Of a stretch of 5,616 nt of DNA, positions 1 through 4,915 are shown in pieces. Position 1 is the first letter of the stretch. Each line of letters begins with the position of its first letter. The position numbers were made by a program, and so were the translations under genes. Source of the stretch: Pseudomonadota bacterium (lineage in GTDB: Bacteria > Pseudomonadota > Alphaproteobacteria > Acetobacterales > Acetobacteraceae); NCBI GenBank assembly GCA_021808055.1, contig JAKBCH010000097.1, forward strand, positions 1 through 5,616, written 5' to 3'. The notes under the pieces were generated by a model. That model had not been told where the DNA came from. It saw only the letters and a program-made list of their open reading frames with translations, and did no database searches.

Positions 1-509
1 GTGGCCGCCAGCGGCTGCAGCGCCTGGCGCAGCGCACTCAGATGCGCCTCGCGCCCCGCCGCGAGATCCTCCAGGCTGCATCCGAAAAACGCCTCGCGCG
101 TGGTCTTGAAATAATCCTGGTCCTTGGGGTGCAGCATGGCGTGGATCTCCGGCAGGATCAGCCGGGCGATGGCCGGATGCAGCACTGTCTCGGTCCAGTC
201 ATTGAGGAAGCGGGTCAGCGCCTTGCCGGCCGCGCCGTTGAACAATGAGGGACGATCCGGATAGGTCGCCTCCAGATATTCGGCGATCGTCCAGCTATCC
301 ACCACACATCGCTCGGCATCGACGAGTACCGGCACTTCTCCCTGGCCGGAGAAGGCAATCTCCTCCTTCTCGGTGAAGCGCCAGGCGATGGTTTCGACAA
401 GGAGGTTTTTATGCGCCAGGGCCATGCGCACGCGCCAGCAATTCGGACTGAAGCGGATGCTCTCATCCTTGGCGGCGAGGTCGTAAAGCTTGATCGCGGT
501 GGTCATCAT
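1..509 (-). CDS. Glutathione S-transferase, LigE/beta-etherase-like family (3' end cut by window edge)
   Basis: Partial: 169 residues from the start are visible and the C-terminus lies beyond base 1; relatives are about 230-280 aa, so the end of the helical domain is missing. Seen: an N-terminal thioredoxin-like domain with LYDL (7-10), the active-site loop SPNCWR (21-26), the cis-proline motif VPVL (59-62), the glutathione-contacting DSWTIAEYLE (71-80) and YPDRPSLF (83-90), then an alpha-helical domain with DYF...TREAFFG and SLEDLAAGRE. These blocks match my recollection of Sphingobium LigE, the glutathione-dependent enzyme that cleaves lignin beta-aryl ethers. LigE-type homologues are also common in bacteria without lignin pathways, so the true substrate is unknown; it may be any electrophile. 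Soluble, no signal peptide. The start is ATG at 509 or the adjacent in-frame ATG at 506; GGAG at 515-518 serves either. The gene overlaps the stop of the upstream GST, so it is the last visible gene of the operon. Confidence 0.85.
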   Translation of the reverse strand, partial: MMTTAIKLYDLAAKDESIRFSPNCWRVRMALAHKNLLVETIAWRFTEKEEIAFSGQGEVPVLVDAERCVVDSWTIAEYLEATYPDRPSLFNGAAGKALTRFLNDWTETVLHPAIARLILPEIHAMLHPKDQDYFKTTREAFFGCSLEDLAAGREAHLSALRQALQPLAA

Positions 510-1216
510 TTGCTCTCCGTGAGGTTGGTCGCGGTCTGGCCGAACAGGATGGCGCGAGCCTCCTCGCTCACCACCGGCGCGGTGTTGATCGTCTCTGCCA
601 GCGCGTATGCGCGCCGCACCGCGGGGCGCTCGCCCACCAGCGCGAACCAGCGCGACAAATGCGGGAAATCCCCTAGCTTCTGCTTCTGATTTTTGTGAAG
701 CTTGATCCAGGGATGGCAGGCCATGTCGGCAATGGAGTAGTCCCCGGCAATGTAGTCGCGCCCGGCAAGCCGCTTGTTGAGCACGCCATAGAGACGGTTG
801 GTCTCGTTCACATAGCGGTCGATGGCATATTGAATTTGCACCGGCGCGTATTGCACGAAATGGTGGTTCTGGCCGGCCATCGGTCCAAGCCCGCCCATCT
901 GCCAATAGAGCCATTGCAGCACTTCGAAGCGCGGGCGGGGCGCGCGGGGTAGAAATTGTCCGGATTTATCGGCCAGATATTCCAAAATGGCGCCGGATTC
1001 GAAAATGCTGAGCGGCCCGGCGCCGTCCTCGGGCGTGTGGTCAACCATGGCAGGCATGCGGTTATTGGGCGAAATAGCCAGAAATTCAGGCGCGAATTGT
1101 TCACCCTTGCTGATATTCACCGGCACGATCTTGTAAGGCAGACCGGTTTCCTCGAGAAAGATTGTGACCTTATGGCCATTTGGCGTGGTCCAGTAATAAA
1201 GATCGATCACTTGCAT
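506..1216 (-). CDS. yfcG: Nu-class glutathione S-transferase / disulfide-bond reductase, YfcG-like
   Basis: Complete, 236 aa (E. coli YfcG is about 215). It lines up with E. coli YfcG over most of its length: IDLYYWTTPNGHK (4-16), EFLAISPNNRMPAMVDH (44-60), LSIFESGAILEYLA (69-82), QWLYWQMGGLGPM (101-113), GQNHHF (115-120), YAIDRYVNETNRLY (130-143), VLNKRL (145-150) and the N-capping box SIADMA (161-166). Known for the family: glutathione is bound in an unusual way, the enzyme reduces disulfides, and the Thr and Asn of the TPNG loop (T11, N13 here) matter; there is no catalytic Tyr/Ser/Cys of classic GSTs. The cis-Pro is P54 and the glutathione-binding ES pair is E73-S74. Cytoplasmic. Start ATG 1216 has AGGAG 4 nt upstream and overlaps the repressor's TGA by one base (TGATG), the middle position of a coupled operon. 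In Novosphingobium a Nu-class GST acts as a glutathione lyase after beta-etherases, which fits the neighbour. Confidence 0.93.
   Translation of the reverse strand: MQVIDLYYWTTPNGHKVTIFLEETGLPYKIVPVNISKGEQFAPEFLAISPNNRMPAMVDHTPEDGAGPLSIFESGAILEYLADKSGQFLPRAPRPRFEVLQWLYWQMGGLGPMAGQNHHFVQYAPVQIQYAIDRYVNETNRLYGVLNKRLAGRDYIAGDYSIADMACHPWIKLHKNQKQKLGDFPHLSRWFALVGERPAVRRAYALAETINTAPVVSEEARAILFGQTATNLTESK
515..518 (-). promoter_or_regulatory. Shine-Dalgarno of the LigE-like GST, inside the upstream GST gene
   Basis: On the minus strand GGAG lies 5 nt before ATG 509 and 8 nt before ATG 506, within the last codons of the YfcG-like gene. The paired ATGATG contains that gene's TGA stop (508-506), so re-initiation by the terminating ribosome is likely. 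The 8-nt spacing slightly favours the second ATG. Confidence 0.6.
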
Positions 1217-1818
1217 CAGGCTCCTGGTTTAAGGGTTAGTCCGAGCGGGGCTAGGTTGGCCTCAACCAGCCGGTGCAGGCGCACCGGGTCAGGGTCCAAC
1301 CGGGCGAGAACACGCAACGCCAGCACGGCGCCAAATAGCACTTCGGCCGCGAGGCTTGGTTCGGTGCCCGGCGGGAGCAGACTGGCCGCCTTGGCGCGCT
1401 CGAGCTGGGCGCGCAGAAATGCCTCCACTTCACTGAGCCGTTCGCGCACCAAGCTACGGGTGGCTTCGTCCGCCGCACCGTCCAGCGCGGTGTTGATGAG
1501 CAGACAGCCAGACGGCGTTTCGGTCGAGCATGAGAGGGCGGTCAGCGCCGCGAACAACCCGACGATGGCGTCACGGGGGTCGGGCAAAGCGGCCAGACCA
1601 GGCAAGAGCTGGTCTCTGAGCCCGGTATCGGCATAGCGGCGCAAGACTTCACGAAACAACCCGGACTTATCACCGAAGCGGTTATAAAGTGCTGCCGTGG
1701 ATAATCTGGTGGCGTCTGTCAGATCCCGCAGGGAGGTGGCCGCGTAACCTTGACGCCAGAACAGGTCGCGGGCGCGGTCGAGCAGGGCGTCATCATCAAC
1801 TGTACGAGGGCGTGCCAT
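1216..1818 (-). CDS. TetR-family transcriptional repressor with NemR-like cysteine pair
   Basis: Complete, 200 aa from ATG 1818. Residues 1-62 form a typical TetR DNA-binding domain: RARDLFWRQGYAATSLRDLT, recognition segment LSTAALYNRFGDKSGLF (39-55). The rest is a helical ligand/dimer domain. Two cysteines, C97 and C105, sit eight residues apart, the second in SGC. E. coli NemR, which senses quinones, aldehydes and hypochlorite, has C98 and the sensor C106 with the same spacing and SGC context (from memory). Electrophile or redox sensing is therefore a reasonable inference, not a demonstrated property. An in-frame ATG at 1866 would add 16 residues rich in Tyr/Ile but lies inside the predicted promoter, and MARPR is a usual TetR beginning, so I chose 1818; it has no good Shine-Dalgarno. 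First gene of the operon, its stop overlapping the GST start; probably autoregulated through the palindrome just upstream. Confidence 0.88.
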   Translation of the reverse strand: MARPRTVDDDALLDRARDLFWRQGYAATSLRDLTDATRLSTAALYNRFGDKSGLFREVLRRYADTGLRDQLLPGLAALPDPRDAIVGLFAALTALSCSTETPSGCLLINTALDGAADEATRSLVRERLSEVEAFLRAQLERAKAASLLPPGTEPSLAAEVLFGAVLALRVLARLDPDPVRLHRLVEANLAPLGLTLKPGA

Positions 1819-1830
1819 ACCAAAATAATA

Positions 1831-1848
1831 ATAGATCGATCGATATAT
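1831..1848. promoter_or_regulatory. Candidate TetR operator (18-bp near-perfect palindrome)
   Basis: ATAGATCGATCGATATAT: a perfect 10-bp core ATCGATCGAT (1835-1844), extended by three further paired positions on each side after one mismatch (1834/1845). It lies 13 bp upstream of the repressor ATG and overlaps the predicted -10 and transcription start, the usual place for an autoregulatory TetR site. Assignment to this repressor is inferred from position and symmetry. Confidence 0.6.
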
Positions 1849-1873
1849 AACAAGATAGCTTAGCAATCATCAA
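1844..1873 (-). promoter_or_regulatory. Predicted sigma70-type promoter of the TetR-GST-GST operon
   Basis: Reading the minus strand: TTGATG (1873-1868) as -35, 18-nt spacer, TATATA (1849-1844) as -10; TTATAT one base earlier gives a 17-nt spacer. The start would fall near 1837, giving a leader of about 19 nt before ATG 1818. The surrounding AT-rich stretch (1817-1882) stands out in this GC-rich sequence. Confidence 0.5.
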
Positions 1874-1886
1874 CATTATTAAGCTA
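1856..1886. repeat. Inverted repeat around the operon -35
   Basis: TAGCTTA (1856-1862) and TAAGCTA (1880-1886) are perfect 7-bp inverted arms separated by 17 bp that contain the predicted -35. Arm centres are 24 bp apart, so this could be a dimeric regulator site or chance in AT-rich DNA. No known consensus recognised. Confidence 0.35.
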
Positions 1887-1896
1887 ACGGGCGGCC

Positions 1897-1956
1897 CAGC
1901 CGCTCTTGAGCGATATTCCTCAAAGCCGTCTAGAAGCCCCACAAGCTGAGCGGCTG
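1897..1956. repeat. Long-range inverted repeat with nested stems in the divergent intergenic region
   Basis: CAGCCGCTC (1897-1905) and GAGCGGCTG (1948-1956) are exact 9-bp inverted arms with a 42-nt loop. Directly inside the left arm, TTGAG (1906-1910) can pair with CTCAA (1919-1923). CGCTC (1901-1905) also has a competing partner in GAGCG (1908-1912). A TTTT run follows on the plus strand (1957-1960). It could be a structured leader RNA, a terminator relic or a protein-binding site; no known family recognised. Confidence 0.4.
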
Positions 1957-1988
1957 TTTTCCGACAACCTCTTGCTCACGGGAACGGC

Positions 1989-1994
1989 TATAAA
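1989..1994 (+). promoter_or_regulatory. Possible -10 element for the aldo/keto reductase gene
   Basis: TATAAA lies 107 nt before the chosen start. No convincing -35 is found at 16-18 nt; TTGCTC (1972-1977) is only 11 nt upstream. If used, the 5' leader would be about 100 nt. Confidence 0.25.
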
Positions 1995-2086
1995 GGGCGC
2001 GAAGTAGATGTTCCTCTCACCTGCTTCCAATGACCGCTTTCCCCCACTTGCCACCCATCCCCTATCTTCCCATATCCCTGCCATTC

Positions 2087-2091
2087 AGGAG
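2087..2091 (+). promoter_or_regulatory. Shine-Dalgarno that fixes the aldo/keto reductase start
   Basis: AGGAG ends 9 nt before ATG 2101. The alternative in-frame ATG at 2008 has no comparable site, and its 31 extra residues are unlike any aldo/keto reductase N-terminus. Confidence 0.8.
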
Positions 2092-2100
2092 ACAATCAGC

Positions 2101-3144
2101 ATGAAATACAAGCAGCTAGGCCGCACGGGGCTTTATGTGTCCGAAATCTGCCTGGGCACCATGACCTTCGGCGGCAACGAGGATGCGGGGTTCTGGAAGG
2201 CCATCGGCCAGCTCCGCCAGGACGAGGTGGATGCCATTATTGCCCGTGCACTGGAGGCGGGCGTGAATTTCATCGATACGGCGGATGTCTATTCCATGGG
2301 CCAGTCTGAACGGCTGGTGGGGCAAGCGCTGAAAAACCTCGGCGTGAAGCGCAAGGATGTCGTCATTGCCTCCAAGGTGTTTGGCGAGATGGGGCCGGGG
2401 CCGAACGACCGCGGGGCCTCTCGCGGGCATATCATGGATGGCGTGAAGGCAAGTTTGGAACGGCTGGGGCTGGACCATATCGACCTTTACCAGATTCACG
2501 GCACCGACACGGTGACACCGATCGATGAAACGCTCCGCGCGCTGGATGACCTCGTTTCCCAAGGGCTGGTGCGCTATATTGGTGTTTCCAACTGGGCGGC
2601 GTGGAAAATCGCCAAGGCGCTGGGGCTTTCCGAGGCCAAGGGTTACGCGCGGTTCGAGACGCTGCAAGCCTATTACTCCATCGCCGGGCGGGATTTGGAG
2701 CGCGAGCTGGTGCCGATGCTGACCGAGGAAAAGCTGGGGCTGATGGTTTGGTCGCCGCTGGCCGGCGGGTATCTCTCCGGCAAATACGGGCCGGGGGCGG
2801 AAAAGGCGAATGACAGCCGCCGCCTCAGCTTTGATTTTCCGCCGGTGAATATTGAGCGGGCGGATAAATGCATCGAGGTGATGCGCGAAATTGGCCTGGC
2901 GAACGGGGTTTCCTTGGCGCGGGTGGCGCTGGCCTGGCTGCTGGCCAAGCCGCAGGTGATGAGCGTGATTATTGGGGCCAAGACCACCGCGCAGCTGGAC
3001 GATAATCTGGCGGCGGCGGCGCTGGTGCTGAACGCGGAGGAAATGGCGCGGCTGGATGAGGTGAGTGCCTTGCCGCCGGAATATCCGGGCTGGATGCTTG
3101 AACGCCAGGCCCGCAACCGCGTGCCGCTGCCGTTCAAGACATAA
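2101..3144 (+). CDS. Aldo/keto reductase, NADP(H)-dependent
   Basis: Complete, 347 aa, TIM-barrel oxidoreductase that reduces aldehydes or ketones to alcohols in the cytoplasm. Seen: the usual beginning MKYKQLGRTGLYVSEICLGT, the full catalytic tetrad D59 (NFIDTADVYS), Y64, K92 (IASKV) and H133 (LYQIHGTD), the second family signature around 105-124, GVSNW (161-165), the WSPLAGGYLSGKY block (217-229), and the C-terminal cofactor-binding IIGAKTTAQLDDNL (290-303). It most resembles the long aldo/keto reductases grouped with YajO or general stress protein 69; the natural substrate cannot be read from sequence. It stands alone on the plus strand, divergent from the TetR-GST-GST operon, which hints at a shared role in removing reactive carbonyls. 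However, the candidate operator is far from its likely promoter, so co-regulation is uncertain. It converges on ilvA. Confidence 0.93.
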   Translation: MKYKQLGRTGLYVSEICLGTMTFGGNEDAGFWKAIGQLRQDEVDAIIARALEAGVNFIDTADVYSMGQSERLVGQALKNLGVKRKDVVIASKVFGEMGPGPNDRGASRGHIMDGVKASLERLGLDHIDLYQIHGTDTVTPIDETLRALDDLVSQGLVRYIGVSNWAAWKIAKALGLSEAKGYARFETLQAYYSIAGRDLERELVPMLTEEKLGLMVWSPLAGGYLSGKYGPGAEKANDSRRLSFDFPPVNIERADKCIEVMREIGLANGVSLARVALAWLLAKPQVMSVIIGAKTTAQLDDNLAAAALVLNAEEMARLDEVSALPPEYPGWMLERQARNRVPLPFKT

Positions 3145-3151
3145 CAGGGCG

Positions 3152-3169
3152 GGCGGCTTTACAGCCGCC
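3152..3169. terminator. Hairpin across the convergent gene ends
   Basis: GGCGGCT TTAC AGCCGCC is a perfect 7-bp stem with a 4-nt loop; the loop holds the ilvA stop codon and the aldo/keto reductase stop is 7 bases before the stem. No U-tract follows on either strand, so it is at best a weak bidirectional terminator or a 3'-end stabiliser. Confidence 0.35.
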
Positions 3170-4355
3170 GCAGCACGAACGCTTCCGCCAGCGAGGCCTC
3201 AATCGCCTCGCCATGGCCAGCATCACGTGCCTCGATCATCACCTCAAGCTGGGCATCCTGCACCGAGGGGCTGGAGAACAGGCGGTGGTGTGAAACTTCC
3301 AGAATATTCCCGCCAAGTTCACCAATGCGCTTGGAAACCTCGGCGAGCATCCCTGGCCGGTCTGGCATCTCCAGCACCAGGCGCAGAAGCCGGCCATCGC
3401 GCAGCAGGCAGCGCATAAGGGTGTTGGCCAGAATCCGCGGGTCGATATTTGCCCCGCAGATGGAAATACCGACTTTTTTGCCCCGGAAATGTTCGGGGAA
3501 ACTCATTATGGCGGCCAGCCCGGCGGCACCGGCACCTTCTGTCACCTGCTTGGCGTTTTCCACGAAGGCGGCGATGGCGCTTTCCACCGCATGTTCGGTA
3601 ACCACCAGAACCGGCACCTCCAGCGCCTTCAAAACGCTAAGCGGGCGCTGGCCGATGTCACGCACCGCGATGCCCTCGGCGATGGTCGGCCCGCCGACCT
3701 TGATCTCCTGGCCCGCCAGTACCTGGGCGAAGGCGGCGTAATGCTCCACCTCCACGCCGTAAACCTTGCATTCCGGGCGTAGATGCCGCGCCACAATAGC
3801 ACTGCCCGCAATCAGCCCGCCGCCGCCCGTGGCCACCACCAGCGCGTCCAAATCGGGCACATCCTCGAACATTTCCAGCGCCATGGTGCCCTGGCCCGCC
3901 ATCACGGCCGGGTCGTCATAGGGGTGGATGAAGAACAGCCCTTCCTCACGCTCCAGCCGGTGGGCTTCGGCCGCGGCCTCGGCCAGGGTTTCCCCAAACA
4001 GCACCACGTTGGCACCCCAGCTTGCCGTGCGGGTAATTTTGGTGGCCGGGGTGTGACGCGGCATGACGATGGTGGCTTTGATACCCGCAAGCTGGGCGTG
4101 GCGCGCCACGGCCTGGGCATGGTTACCCGCTGACATGGCGACAACGCCGCGCTTGCGTTCATCCTCCGACAAAAGCGCTATGCGGTTGGCTGCCCCACGC
4201 TCCTTAAAGGCACCGGTGGCCTGAAGATGGTCCAGCTTCACGTAAATCTCAGCGCCGGTGAGGCGGGAGAGCGCATCCGACTTTAAAACGGGCGTGCGAA
4301 CCACAGCACCCTTAATCCGCTGCGAGGCGGCCAGAACATCCGCGTAGGTAAGCAT
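3159..4355 (-). CDS. ilvA: Threonine ammonia-lyase (threonine dehydratase) with C-terminal ACT domain
   Basis: Complete, 398 aa, close to the roughly 400-aa medium-length form with one ACT domain. It deaminates threonine (often serine) to 2-oxobutyrate, the first step toward isoleucine, using PLP. Seen: the Schiff-base lysine K51 in TGAFKERGA, the substrate loop SAGNHAQ (75-81), the phosphate-binding GGGGL (177-181), TEGAGAAG (272-279), C300 of CGANID where related enzymes place Ser or Cys near the pyridine nitrogen, and the ACT domain from about 323 (LLRLVLEMPDRPGMLAEVSKR), the probable site of allosteric control. Slight departures from the forms I know are LDHLQ, Ala50 before Phe-Lys, and GAN instead of GGN. 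The start ATG is one base after the greA stop with no good Shine-Dalgarno, so translation is probably coupled to greA. A catabolic (TdcB-like) or 3-hydroxyaspartate dehydratase role cannot be excluded. Confidence 0.92.
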   Translation of the reverse strand: MLTYADVLAASQRIKGAVVRTPVLKSDALSRLTGAEIYVKLDHLQATGAFKERGAANRIALLSEDERKRGVVAMSAGNHAQAVARHAQLAGIKATIVMPRHTPATKITRTASWGANVVLFGETLAEAAAEAHRLEREEGLFFIHPYDDPAVMAGQGTMALEMFEDVPDLDALVVATGGGGLIAGSAIVARHLRPECKVYGVEVEHYAAFAQVLAGQEIKVGGPTIAEGIAVRDIGQRPLSVLKALEVPVLVVTEHAVESAIAAFVENAKQVTEGAGAAGLAAIMSFPEHFRGKKVGISICGANIDPRILANTLMRCLLRDGRLLRLVLEMPDRPGMLAEVSKRIGELGGNILEVSHHRLFSSPSVQDAQLEVMIEARDAGHGEAIEASLAEAFVLRRL

Positions 4356-4356
4356 C

Positions 4357-4830
4357 TCAGACGAAGCTGATTTTCAGGATTTCGTAGGAGCGGTCGCCGC
4401 CAGGTGCGGGTACCGCCACGGACTCGCCCACGCGCTTGGAAATCAGTGCCTTGGCCAGCGGCGAGGTGATGGAGAGCTTGCTCTGTTTGATATCCGCCTC
4501 ATACAACCCGACGATCTGGTAGGAGACCTCCTGTTCGGTATCTTCATCCACCAGTACGATGGTGGCGCCGAACTTAACCGTATCGCCCGAAAGCGAAGTT
4601 GGGTTGATCACCTCCACCGCCGAGACAATCTCCTCCAACTCGGCGATCCGGCCTTCAATGAAAGACTGGCGCTCGCGCGCGGCATGGTATTCGGCATTTT
4701 CCGAGAGGTCGCCATGGGCGCGCGCTTCGGCGATGGCACGAATGATCGCCGGCCGCTCAACAGCCTTGAGCGTCCGCAATTCGTCTTCGAGTGCCGCGAG
4801 GCCCGCCGCGGTCATGGGAAATTTCTGCAC
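4357..4830 (-). CDS. greA: Transcription elongation factor GreA
   Basis: Complete, 157 aa, standard length (E. coli 158). GreA enters the RNA polymerase secondary channel and triggers cleavage of backtracked transcripts. Seen: an N-terminal antiparallel coiled coil (about 8-75) with the tip motif [14 protein letters not shown] (40-53) including acidic D41 and E44 needed for cleavage, then the C-terminal FKBP-like domain with [15 protein letters not shown] (81-95), YQIVG (103-107), [14 protein letters not shown] (122-135) and VPAPGG (139-144). Start is GTG 4830, giving MQKFPMT, a typical GreA beginning; AGGAG sits 5 nt before it. Upstream lies carB, separated by an intrinsic terminator, so greA probably has its own promoter between about 4841 and 4880 or relies on read-through; I saw no convincing -35/-10 pair there. 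ilvA follows after one base. Confidence 0.97.
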   Translation of the reverse strand: MQKFPMTAAGLAALEDELRTLKAVERPAIIRAIAEARAHGDLSENAEYHAARERQSFIEGRIAELEEIVSAVEVINPTSLSGDTVKFGATIVLVDEDTEQEVSYQIVGLYEADIKQSKLSITSPLAKALISKRVGESVAVPAPGGDRSYEILKISFV

Positions 4831-4835
4831 TGCAT

Positions 4836-4840
4836 CTCCT
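4836..4840 (-). promoter_or_regulatory. Shine-Dalgarno that selects the greA GTG start
   Basis: AGGAG (4840-4836) is followed directly by an out-of-frame ATG (4835-4833), too close to be used, and after a 5-nt spacer by the in-frame GTG (4830-4828). The next in-frame ATG, at 4815, would remove five conserved residues. Confidence 0.75.
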
Positions 4841-4880
4841 CAAGGGCGCGCAGGCCCCCGATGGGGTTAGAGGATAAACG

Positions 4881-4915
4881 AAAAGCCACCGCCGGCGCGC
4901 GAACGCCGGCGGCGA
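4881..4915 (-). terminator. Rho-independent terminator of carB
   Basis: Immediately after the carB stop, the minus strand carries a GC-rich stem of 9 Watson-Crick pairs (4912-4904 with 4897-4889), loop TTCGCG, lengthened at its base by G-U, C-G and U-G pairs to 12. It is followed by C, TTTT (4884-4881), then CG and TTT. Strong stem plus short U-tract: a good intrinsic terminator that isolates carB from greA. Confidence 0.8.

Noticed and set aside
1199..1210. AAGATCGATCAC resembling half of the candidate operator
   Set aside because: It falls in the first codons of the YfcG-like gene encoding the conserved Ile-Asp-Leu strand and lacks the symmetric extension, so chance is the simpler explanation.
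956..1636. 226-codon open frame on the plus strand
   Set aside because: It lies antisense across the well-supported YfcG-like and TetR genes, has no recognisable domain, and is the kind of open frame that GC-rich codon bias creates opposite real genes.
1819..1866. N-terminal extension of the TetR protein to ATG 1866
   Set aside because: The extra codons overlap the predicted promoter and palindromic operator, and the added sequence is not TetR-like; MARPR at 1818 is a normal start.
2008..2100. N-terminal extension of the aldo/keto reductase to ATG 2008
   Set aside because: There is no ribosome site there, the added residues are not family-like, and AGGAG at 2087-2091 points to ATG 2101.
2116..2667. 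183-codon open frame on the minus strand
   Set aside because: It is entirely antisense to the aldo/keto reductase, whose catalytic motifs are intact, and shows no family resemblance.
4856..4866. CCCC-GAT-GGGG mini-hairpin in the greA leader
   Set aside because: Only four pairs with a 3-nt loop and no U-tract; too weak to call a regulatory element.
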